IMG/VR virus record: IMGVR_UViG_3300009149_000298
Span: 1 to 23,046 of that record
Length of the DNA stretch: 23,046 nucleotides
DNA from: a virus
Reading direction: 5' to 3' (one strand)
The notes under the pieces are model-generated. The model made no database searches. It had not been told where the DNA came from and worked only from the letters and a program-made list of their open reading frames with translations. Positions 14,745 to 21,104 of this stretch are shown one piece after another. A program made the translations under genes and the position numbers. Within the stretch, counting starts at the first letter, position 1. Each line of letters starts with the position of its first letter.

Positions 14745-15164
14745 ATGAGTAATCTAAAAGAAGTTATCAATTGTTTAATTAAAGATAGATCTAACTATCG
14801 TAAATTATCTCTAAAGGATAAAGAAGATAACTTTTTCATAATAAATAGATTATTGTCAAAAAAATATACCATATTCGCTAATAAATTAAACCTAAAGAAC
14901 ATAGATAAATCATTAGCTCTAGACGTATGGTTTATATTTTTAGGAGGTGAGATAAAGAATGGTAACATAGATTTTAGGTTTTGGAAATGGTTTTGGTCAA
15001 AGAGTCCAAAAGAAAAGATAGACAACAATTTATCAGAAAAAGATAATAAGTATCTTATTGAAAGATTAGATATAGATCAAGAGGATTTAAATTTCTTACT
15101 AAAATTTTATGAGGAAGATGTAATGGATGAAATGAAATATTTTAAAAAACTAGATAAACAATAG
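14745..15164 (+). CDS. Possible clamp-loader small subunit (gp62-like)
   Basis: A 139-aa helical protein. The opening pattern FFIINRLLSKKYTIFANKLN, then IDKSLALDVWFIFL and RFWKWFWSK, resembles small clamp-loader subunits (gp62 type) of T4-like phages. In those, an INRxLS motif, an ANxLN stretch and a basic aromatic FxKW segment occur in the same order. In T4, gp62 works with the ATPase gp44 to load the sliding clamp on DNA (known). The C-terminus is helical and acidic (DIDQEDLNFLLKFYEED). gp44 and the clamp are not in this window. The assignment rests on pattern resemblance only. Confidence 0.45.
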   Translation: MSNLKEVINCLIKDRSNYRKLSLKDKEDNFFIINRLLSKKYTIFANKLNLKNIDKSLALDVWFIFLGGEIKNGNIDFRFWKWFWSKSPKEKIDNNLSEKDNKYLIERLDIDQEDLNFLLKFYEEDVMDEMKYFKKLDKQ

Positions 15165-15171
15165 TAGTAAT

Positions 15172-15720
15172 ATGATAAAAGAGAAAAACACCAAATGGTA
15201 TGCTATCAGAACAGTAGCTGGAAAAGAAAAAGTAGCTAAAGAAAATGTCGAAAGAGAAATAAACGACAACAATATCGATAAATGGGTCGGTCAAGTAGTC
15301 CTACCAACTGAGAAATTATACAAACTAAGAAATGGTAAGAAATTTTCCCGAGATAAATTAGTTTTCCCTGGTTATATATTTATGGAATTAGAATTAATAG
15401 GTGAAGTAGAGAGAATAATCAAAAATACCAAGAACGTTATTGGATTCACTGGAGATAGAAACAATAAACCAATCGCTTTAAAACAATCCGAGATCGAGAG
15501 AATAATTGGTAATATGGAAAAAGTGGAAAGTGGAGACACAGAAATCCCATTTATAGCTGGAGAGCAGATTACAGTTATCGATGGACCATTCAATAACTTT
15601 ACAGGTGAAGTTGTTAGCATAGATCATGATAAGAAAACATTGGAAGTTATAGTTAAAATATTCGGTAGAGAAACCCCTTTAAAACTATCTTATTTACAAG
15701 TAGATAAATATAGAGATTAG
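15172..15720 (+). CDS. nusG: NusG-like transcription elongation factor (phage-borne)
   Basis: A 182-aa full-length NusG (E. coli NusG 181 aa, known). The N-terminal NGN domain starts with KWYAIRTVAGKEKVAKENVE and contains the RNA-polymerase-contacting region around VLPTEKLYKLRNGKK and VFPGYIFMELEL. The KOW domain is clear at the C-terminus (GEQITVIDGPFNNFTGEVV), and the ending VKIFGRETPLKLSYLQV is very like Bacteroidota NusG. NusG binds RNA polymerase and controls pausing, termination and coupling. A phage copy could prevent termination in phage operons or compete with host NusG. It ends the 14383-15720 unit, seven bases after the preceding gene, and is followed by a strong terminator. Confidence 0.9.
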   Translation: MIKEKNTKWYAIRTVAGKEKVAKENVEREINDNNIDKWVGQVVLPTEKLYKLRNGKKFSRDKLVFPGYIFMELELIGEVERIIKNTKNVIGFTGDRNNKPIALKQSEIERIIGNMEKVESGDTEIPFIAGEQITVIDGPFNNFTGEVVSIDHDKKTLEVIVKIFGRETPLKLSYLQVDKYRD

Positions 15721-15744
15721 TCGTTATTAATTAACGAAATTAAT

Positions 15745-15780
15745 AAAACCCCCCTTAATATAAAACCAAGGGGGGTTTTT
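15745..15780 (+). terminator. Intrinsic terminator after nusG
   Basis: AAAACCCCCCTT (15745-15756) pairs with AAGGGGGGTTTT (15768-15779) across an 11-base loop, with further T after it. It holds the most GC-rich run in the window. A smaller hairpin, TCGTTA-TTAAT-TAACGA (15721-15737), directly follows the nusG stop. Confidence 0.9.
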
Positions 15781-15873
15781 TATTTCCATAAATTAATTAA
15801 TTAATGATCCAAATAATTAAACAAAAGACGATATATTAAATACATATTTTAGAGATAAAAAATAAAAGTCTAC

Positions 15874-17793
15874 ATGAAATTATTTGATAAAATTAAAAAA
15901 AATCACACCGACTTGGAAGATGAAATGTCTATCCAAGATTATCTAGAGTTGTGTAAAAAAGATCCTAAAGCATATGCTTCACCAGCTGAAAGAATGTTAG
16001 AAGCTATTGGTGATCCACAATTCGTTGATACCAAAACAGATGATAGATTAAACAGAATCTTCTTTGGTAAAACAATAAAAATGTACCCAGCTTTCTCAGA
16101 ATTCTATGGTATGGAGGAAACTATAGATCAAATCGTTAGTTTCTTCAAACACGCCGCACAAGGGTTAGAGGAAAAGAAACAAGTATTATACCTATTAGGT
16201 CCAGTTGGTGGTGGTAAATCTTCATTGGCTGAGAGGATCAAATCTTTGATGGAACAAAGTCATGTTTATGTCTTGAAATGTGGTGGTGAATTATCACCAG
16301 TATTCGAATCACCATTAACTCTATTTTCAGAATATAAATCGGAATTAGAAGAAGAGTATGGTATCGCTAAAAGATACATTCCAGCTTGTATGAGTCCATG
16401 GGCGATTAAGAGATTAGATGAATTAGGTGGTGATATAAATAAGTTCAAGGTAGTTAAAGTAAAACTGAATATACAAAAACAAATTGGTATCTCTAAAACT
16501 GAACCTGGTGATGAAAATAACCAAGATATATCAACTCTAGTTGGTAAGGTTGATATTAGTAAATTAGCTGAATATTCACAGGATGACGCGGATGCGTATT
16601 CTTATAGTGGATCTCTTTGTAAAGCTAATCAAGGTATAATGGAGTTTGTGGAGATGTTTAAAGCTCCTATAAAAGTATTACACCCATTACTAACCGCTAC
16701 TCAAGAGGGCAATTATAATGGAACTGAATCCATATCATCAGTTCCATTTAATGGAATTATACTAGCCCATTCAAATGAATCAGAATGGGAAACATTCTCG
16801 AATGATAATAAGAATGAAGCTTTCCTTGATCGTATTTATGTAGTAAGAGTTCCTTATTCATTAAGAATTAATGAAGAAGTTAGTATATATGATAAACTTC
16901 TTAAAAGTTCTTCTTTATCGGAAGCTCCATGTGCTCCACAAACATTAGAGATGTTATCTAAGTTTAGCATTCTAACAAGAATTGCTCCAACAGAACATTC
17001 TAACAATTTTTCTAAAATGAGAATATATAATGGTGAAGATCTTAAAGACGTAGATCCCAAAGCTAAGTCAATACAAGAATATAAAGATATAGCTGGAGTA
17101 ACCGAAGGAATGTCGGGAATATCTACTAGATTCGCTTTCAAAGTCTTATCTAAGGTATTTAACTATGATTCTAGAGAGGTTGCTGCTAATCCAGTACATC
17201 TTCTATATGTTTTAGAAAAAGAGATTATTAAACAACAGTTTAATAAAGAGAAAGAGGAAGAGTATTTGAATATAATTAAAGATCTATCTACTAAATACGC
17301 TGAATTTATCTCAGAAGAAATTCAAAAAGCATACGTTGATTCCTATGATGAATATGGTCAAAATATTTTTGATAGATATGTTCTTTACGCTGACCATTGG
17401 ATTCAAGATTTGGATTATAGAGATCCAGACACTGGAGAGCAGTTTGATAAGAAGATCTTAGACGAAGAATTATCAAAAATTGAGAAACCTGCTGGGATAG
17501 CTAATCCCAAAGATTTCAGAAATGATATAGTCCAATTCTATTTAAGATCTAAATCACATGATGGAGTAGCACCAAAATGGAATGAATATGCTAAAATGAG
17601 ATCGGTTATAGAAAAGAGATTATTCTCTAAAACCGAGGAACTATTACCTATAATTTCCTTCTCATCTAAATCTAAGGAAGATGAAGAGAAACATAAGAAA
17701 TTTGTTGATAGAATGTCCGAAAGGGGATATACTGAATTACAAATAAGACTACTAGTAGAATGGTATCTTAGAGTGAGAAAAAGAGAAGTATAA
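15874..17793 (+). CDS. prkA: PrkA-family serine protein kinase / AAA+ protein (YeaG-like)
   Basis: Full-length PrkA (639 aa; E. coli YeaG 644 aa, known). The N-terminal AAA+ domain is clear: RIFFGKTIKMYPAF, then EFYGMEETIDQIVSFFKHAA, and the Walker A loop GPVGGGKSS at residues 109-117 with K115. SPVFESPLTLF follows. Later family segments include ILAHSNESEWETF and YVVRVPYSLRINEEV. The C-terminal third corresponds to the PrkA kinase-like domain and ends in a basic helix (LLVEWYLRVRKREV). In bacteria prkA forms a stress/stationary-phase system with yeaH (DUF444) and often spoVR. Here the DUF444 gene lies downstream, but spoVR is not in the window. Role in phage infection unknown. A terminator follows. 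Confidence 0.92.
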   Translation: MKLFDKIKKNHTDLEDEMSIQDYLELCKKDPKAYASPAERMLEAIGDPQFVDTKTDDRLNRIFFGKTIKMYPAFSEFYGMEETIDQIVSFFKHAAQGLEEKKQVLYLLGPVGGGKSSLAERIKSLMEQSHVYVLKCGGELSPVFESPLTLFSEYKSELEEEYGIAKRYIPACMSPWAIKRLDELGGDINKFKVVKVKLNIQKQIGISKTEPGDENNQDISTLVGKVDISKLAEYSQDDADAYSYSGSLCKANQGIMEFVEMFKAPIKVLHPLLTATQEGNYNGTESISSVPFNGIILAHSNESEWETFSNDNKNEAFLDRIYVVRVPYSLRINEEVSIYDKLLKSSSLSEAPCAPQTLEMLSKFSILTRIAPTEHSNNFSKMRIYNGEDLKDVDPKAKSIQEYKDIAGVTEGMSGISTRFAFKVLSKVFNYDSREVAANPVHLLYVLEKEIIKQQFNKEKEEEYLNIIKDLSTKYAEFISEEIQKAYVDSYDEYGQNIFDRYVLYADHWIQDLDYRDPDTGEQFDKKILDEELSKIEKPAGIANPKDFRNDIVQFYLRSKSHDGVAPKWNEYAKMRSVIEKRLFSKTEELLPIISFSSKSKEDEEKHKKFVDRMSERGYTELQIRLLVEWYLRVRKREV

Positions 17794-17804
17794 TTCTTTA
17801 TAAG

Positions 17805-17840
17805 ATGGTGGATCAAAATATTTGTTCCACCATTTTTTTT
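17805..17840 (+). terminator. Intrinsic terminator after prkA
   Basis: ATGGTGGATCAAA (17805-17817) pairs with TTTGTTCCACCAT (17821-17833) with one mismatch around loop ATA. Seven T follow. Confidence 0.85.
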
Positions 17841-17885
17841 ATATATAGTGTATATAAAGAAAGTAATCTATTTTATTGTAAATCA

Positions 17886-17902
17886 AAAGTGGAAGCCACT
17901 TT
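17886..17902 (-). terminator. Small hairpin downstream of the minus-strand gene at 17964
   Basis: AAAGTGG (17886-17892) and CCACTTT (17896-17902) form a 7-bp perfect stem with a three-base loop. Read on the minus strand it is followed by TGATTT, so it may be a weak terminator for the minus-strand gene. The distance of ~60 bases from that stop is long but acceptable. Confidence 0.4.
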
Positions 17903-17963
17903 CTTATGTGATGAATACCTTTTAATAAATTATTACAACGTTGATTTCCAAAGGTTGAAGAAT

Positions 17964-18326
17964 TTAATCTTTAAATAACTTCTTGAATCTCTTTTCTCGG
18001 ATAATTATTTTAGATTCAGATACCATTTCTTGAGTGATATTTCTACTAGATCCTAAAATACCAGTATAAGACTTGGATTTTTCTTCAAGATAATCGAAGT
18101 TCCAATATGATATATGACCACCATATATTTTATAAATGGGATCATCTACAAATGATTTAACTTTACTACCATAAACTATCATGTAACATGGATGATCTTC
18201 ACTTAACTCGATAACATCTAATACTTTATCGTAAGTATAATTCCACCCAGTTTTATCTAATTTCCGTTCATCATCTGTGAGTTTTCTATATTTAGTTACA
18301 ATTACCAACATGATGTAAATATACAT
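17964..18326 (-). CDS. Hypothetical protein with C-terminal IREKRFKKLF motif, lying between prkA and yeaH
   Basis: A 120-aa protein of unknown function, transcribed against its neighbours. A second start, ATG at 18309-18311 (MLVIVTKYRKLTDDE), removes five residues and seems equally or more likely given the promoter. TAACTTTG on the minus strand (complement of 18343-18350) fits the host -7 box. The body is beta/alpha mixed with aromatic residues (YGGHISYWNFDYLEE). The last residues IIIREKRFKKLFKD are the clearest example of the C-terminal motif shared by six small proteins. The position splits the usual prkA-yeaH pair, which suggests later insertion. Confidence 0.7.
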   Translation of the reverse strand: MYIYIMLVIVTKYRKLTDDERKLDKTGWNYTYDKVLDVIELSEDHPCYMIVYGSKVKSFVDDPIYKIYGGHISYWNFDYLEEKSKSYTGILGSSRNITQEMVSESKIIIREKRFKKLFKD

Positions 18327-18342
18327 ATAATAATAATTATCA

Positions 18343-18350
18343 CAAAGTTA
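18343..18350 (-). promoter_or_regulatory. Host-type -7 box (TAACTTTG) for the gene at 17964-18326
   Basis: TAACTTTG on the minus strand matches TAnnTTTG. No TTTG -33 box is found at 19 bases. It sits 16-32 bases before the two possible start codons. Confidence 0.45.
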
Positions 18351-18407
18351 TTTATAAACAGATGTGAATATTTTAGATATAAAGATTAGAAAAATGTGTC
18401 TAAATAT

Positions 18408-19667
18408 ATGAGTAATAGAAGAATTGTAGATAGAAGAACTAGTCCATCAAAAAAGTCTTTACCAAATAAACAAAGATTTGTTAAAAGAGTTGAGGATCAG
18501 ATAAAAAAAGCTATACCTGATGTCGTTGATTCAACTGGGATAAAAGATTTTGTTAAAGGTAATGGTAAGGTTAAGATTCCTATAAAAGGAATCAAAGAAC
18601 CACAATTCCAATACGATAATAAAACTGGTGATAAGAAATATATCCACCCAGGTAACAAGGAATTCACAGAGGGTGATAAAATTAAAAAGCCTCAAGATGG
18701 TCAGGGAGAGGGAAGTGGTAAAAAGGGTAGTAAAGATGATAGTCCAAGTGAAGACGAATTCACCATTTCCATATCGAAAGAAGAGTTCATGGATTACTTC
18801 TTTAAAGATCTCGAATTACCAGATATGATAAAAAGGGAACTTCAAAATATGACCGAGTTTAAATATAAAAGGGCTGGGTATAGCTCCGAGGGAATTCCAT
18901 CTAGATTAAATGTAATAAACTCATATAAACAAAGTTTGGCTCGTAGATTAACTATGAAGGCTCTATATGATAGGAAGATTAAAGAACTTGAAGAAGAACT
19001 ACTAAGAATAGTTGATGAATCAGAAAGATCTATTATCTTAGAAAAGATAGAGAAATATAAAAACCTAGCATTGTTAGTTCCGTATATGAATGATGTTGAT
19101 TTGAGATATAATAATTTTGAAGCTAAACCAATTCCTACTGTAAGTGCTGTTATGTTCTGTATTATGGATGTGTCGGGATCAATGGGTGTAAATGAAAAGG
19201 ATATAGCTAAGAGGTTTTTTATATTATTATATTTGTTTCTGAATAAGAATTATGAAAACATTGATATAGTCTATATTAGACATACTACAACCTCCAAAGA
19301 GGTAGATGAGAAAGAATTCTTTGAAAGTAGGGAGAGTGGTGGAACTATGGTATCACCATCATTAAAACTAATGGATGATATATTAAACGAGAGATATTCA
19401 AAAGGTTGGAATATATACGCTTGTCAAATATCCGATGGAGATGTTTGGGATAAACAAGACGCTGATGATTGTTATAAGATACTATCAAATACTATTCTTA
19501 GTAAGTTACAGTATATGATATATGTTGAAGTTCTTAGAGATGGTAGGGGAGATCTATTTAAAAATTATACCTCTTTAAGTAAAGAGAAAAAGAATTTTGT
19601 AGTTTCTCAAATAAGTGATGTTAAGAACATTTGGACAGTATTTGTAGATTTATTCAAAGTCACTTAA
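18408..19667 (+). CDS. YeaH/YhbH-family VWA protein (DUF444), partner of PrkA
   Basis: A 419-aa DUF444 protein read from the ATG at 18408, giving MSNRRIVDRRTSPSKKSLPN as expected for the family; a GTG at 18396 would add four residues. The N-terminus is a basic region with the family's RQRF-like KQRFVKRVEDQIKKA. A disordered Gly/Lys/Ser/Asp linker follows (about residues 85-125). The von Willebrand A domain then carries the metal site DVSGSMG (about residue 253), IRHTTTSKEVDEKEFF, ESGGTMVSPSLKLM and the late ISDGDVWDKQDADDC. These match E. coli YeaH (427 aa, known) segment by segment. In bacteria it works with PrkA; the partner gene lies just upstream. TTTTAGATATAAA (18371-18383) before the start may be a promoter element. 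Confidence 0.9.
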   Translation: MSNRRIVDRRTSPSKKSLPNKQRFVKRVEDQIKKAIPDVVDSTGIKDFVKGNGKVKIPIKGIKEPQFQYDNKTGDKKYIHPGNKEFTEGDKIKKPQDGQGEGSGKKGSKDDSPSEDEFTISISKEEFMDYFFKDLELPDMIKRELQNMTEFKYKRAGYSSEGIPSRLNVINSYKQSLARRLTMKALYDRKIKELEEELLRIVDESERSIILEKIEKYKNLALLVPYMNDVDLRYNNFEAKPIPTVSAVMFCIMDVSGSMGVNEKDIAKRFFILLYLFLNKNYENIDIVYIRHTTTSKEVDEKEFFESRESGGTMVSPSLKLMDDILNERYSKGWNIYACQISDGDVWDKQDADDCYKILSNTILSKLQYMIYVEVLRDGRGDLFKNYTSLSKEKKNFVVSQISDVKNIWTVFVDLFKVT

Positions 19668-19724
19668 ACATTTTTAATTTTTTTTAATAGTATTAATATT
19701 AATTTAAATTAATTTAAATAAAAT

Positions 19725-20072
19725 ATGAGAAAAATTCTATACTTATTGATAATACCTTTCTTATTGTCAAATCAATCATGTACAAAAGATTGTTTAAATT
19801 CTGATATTGCATATGTAAATGTTGATGTTTTTAATGGTTGGGGGAATGTCGTGGATTTCATATTCACTTACGATTCATGTAATGAATGTGTGAATAATTT
19901 CACCATTGTCAATAATACACAATACCAATTATCGTATAACTTCAATATATATCAAAATGGTATATTAGTATATACAGGATATTTCATAGTATCACCATAT
20001 GGATCAGTGTATTTCAATAATGCCTTTAATAATTGTTCTATGAATCCATATACCGAAGTAACAATATATTGA
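19725..20072 (+). CDS. Small secreted lipoprotein
   Basis: A 115-aa protein starting with a classic lipoprotein signal: MRKILYLLIIPFLLSNQSC, a short basic start, a hydrophobic core and a Ser-Cys lipobox, which is frequent in Bacteroidota. The lipidated cysteine would be C19, followed by TKDC. The mature part has further cysteines (C19-TKD-C23, C52 and C55 in DSCNECV, and one in NNCSMN) and looks like a small Asn/Tyr-rich beta sandwich (QYQLSYNFNIYQNGILVYTGYF). No family is recognised. Phage lipoproteins are known to change the infected cell surface and block superinfection (for example T5 Llp); that role is only a hypothesis here. It may be monocistronic, ending at the hairpin at 20087-20118. 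Confidence 0.75.
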   Translation: MRKILYLLIIPFLLSNQSCTKDCLNSDIAYVNVDVFNGWGNVVDFIFTYDSCNECVNNFTIVNNTQYQLSYNFNIYQNGILVYTGYFIVSPYGSVYFNNAFNNCSMNPYTEVTIY

Positions 20073-20086
20073 TATGTATGGGAGGG

Positions 20087-20118
20087 ATTTGATTTGAATA
20101 TATAATTTCAAATCAAAT
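20087..20118 (+). terminator. 12-bp perfect hairpin after the lipoprotein gene
   Basis: ATTTGATTTGAA (20087-20098) and TTCAAATCAAAT (20107-20118) are perfect inverted repeats around TATATAAT. No strong T tract follows on the plus strand, so it may be a weak terminator or an RNA structure before the next gene. A protein-binding operator is also possible. Confidence 0.45.
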
Positions 20119-20130
20119 TTATTTAAATAA

Positions 20131-20415
20131 TTGGACCCATATAAGAAAAAAGTAAAAGAAGAAATAATGGATCGATTATCATGTCTTGATAACTTCGATG
20201 AATTAAATAAAATTCTTATATCATTAGTTAATGAAGGTATGATATCTAAATTCTATATCTCAAAATCTATACTAAATGAAAATCTAGTTAAGTCTGTTAC
20301 TATAACATCTGATTTAGATTTCGATTACGTAATCTCATTTGAAAATATAAAGTCAGATTATAGGGAACACAGATTAAATAAAATTTTACTCAAAAAATAT
20401 AATAATAAAATATGA
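20131..20415 (+). CDS. Hypothetical protein with C-terminal REHRL motif
   Basis: A 94-aa protein of unknown function. The frame opens with a TTG directly after an in-frame stop; the first ATG (20167) would give an 82-aa protein, MDRLSCLDNFDELNKIL. The N-terminus is helical and basic and the middle is beta-rich (KSVTITSDLDFDYVISFENI). Near the end, DYREHRLNKILLKKYNNKI carries a variant of the recurring C-terminal motif. The stop overlaps the next start as ATGA, so the two genes are translationally coupled. Confidence 0.65.
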   Translation: MDPYKKKVKEEIMDRLSCLDNFDELNKILISLVNEGMISKFYISKSILNENLVKSVTITSDLDFDYVISFENIKSDYREHRLNKILLKKYNNKI

Positions 20416-20678
20416 ATATGAAATCAATGAAAGAGGATACTATCCAAAAGTTTATCTTGGATATAGATTTCAACTCTGACTGGAGTGTAGATATGATAAA
20501 AGAAGGAATTAGAAGAATGACTGGTGAATCTCCTGGTATTAAAGTTAATTACGTAAAAGATGTCCTAATAAATGAGATAAAGGGAGAAGCTACTGAATTC
20601 AAGAAATTAAATTCTATTGAAATTGTATTCACTGACTTAGATGATCAAATAAAAAGGGTTGAATATATTGTAAATTAA
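20412..20678 (+). CDS. Hypothetical small protein coupled to the gene upstream
   Basis: An 88-aa protein of unknown function. Its ATG overlaps the upstream TGA (ATGA), a coupling arrangement that often indicates partners. Sequence features are a helical N-terminus (MKSMKEDTIQKFILDIDF), a middle segment MIKEGIRRMTGESPG, and a beta-rich C-terminus ending in KRVEYIVN. The overall strand/helix layout resembles the body of the upstream gene product, but no clear homology can be stated. Confidence 0.65.
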   Translation: MNMKSMKEDTIQKFILDIDFNSDWSVDMIKEGIRRMTGESPGIKVNYVKDVLINEIKGEATEFKKLNSIEIVFTDLDDQIKRVEYIVN

Positions 20679-20697
20679 TCATATTTATAAACAAGTT

Positions 20698-20716
20698 ATT
20701 GTATTATAAATACAAT
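20698..20716 (+). other. Hairpin just upstream of the start codon at 20721
   Basis: ATTGTATT (20698-20705) and AATACAAT (20709-20716) are perfect inverted repeats with loop ATA, ending four bases before the ATG. In RNA this could limit ribosome access. Confidence 0.4.
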
Positions 20717-20720
20717 TTAC

Positions 20721-21104
20721 ATGACGTTGTTTTTTAAAAATAGATACCGAATAGATATTAGTGATATATCAACAGAATGGATAGACACGTTGATGGGATC
20801 ACTACCAATTAGTGTAGTGAATATAAACCTATATAGAAATAACTTCTTCTATAATAAGAAGTTATTATCGGTAAAAATAGAATTAAGTAGTAATCACAAA
20901 TTACCATTCCCACAACCCTCATTCAGAACATTTGATAAATGTCCTATTATGGAATATATAGATCACCCTAAATTATATGAGAATAATATAGATCGATATG
21001 TGAAAATAATTTCTAATAATATTAGTAGTTTTAACATATCTGATAATTTTTCTTATAAATCTTATATAAGGGAACAACGTTTTAAAAAATTATTAGATAA
21101 TTAA
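20721..21104 (+). CDS. Hypothetical protein with C-terminal IREQRFKKLL motif
   Basis: A 127-aa protein of unknown function. It is rich in Tyr, Phe and Asn, beta-rich in the first half (VVNINLYRNNFFYNKKLLSV), with a proline segment KLPFPQPSFRTFDK in the middle. The last residues SYIREQRFKKLLDN are nearly the same as the end of the gene at 17964-18326 (IIIREKRFKKLFKD), although the rest of the two proteins is unlike. Its stop shares one base with the start of the exonuclease gene (TAATG), so they are coupled. Confidence 0.7.
   Translation: MTLFFKNRYRIDISDISTEWIDTLMGSLPISVVNINLYRNNFFYNKKLLSVKIELSSNHKLPFPQPSFRTFDKCPIMEYIDHPKLYENNIDRYVKIISNNISSFNISDNFSYKSYIREQRFKKLLDN

Noticed and set aside
18628-18828. 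Plus-strand ORF in another frame inside the YeaH gene
   Set aside because: It covers the low-complexity Lys/Gly/Ser linker of the DUF444 protein; the Arg/Val/Lys-rich translation is a frame shadow.
20705-20712. TATAAATA, identical to the T4 late-promoter octamer
   Set aside because: It lies inside a hairpin only eight bases before the ATG at 20721, too close for a transcript containing the start codon with normal T4 spacing. Chance is likely in such AT-rich DNA.
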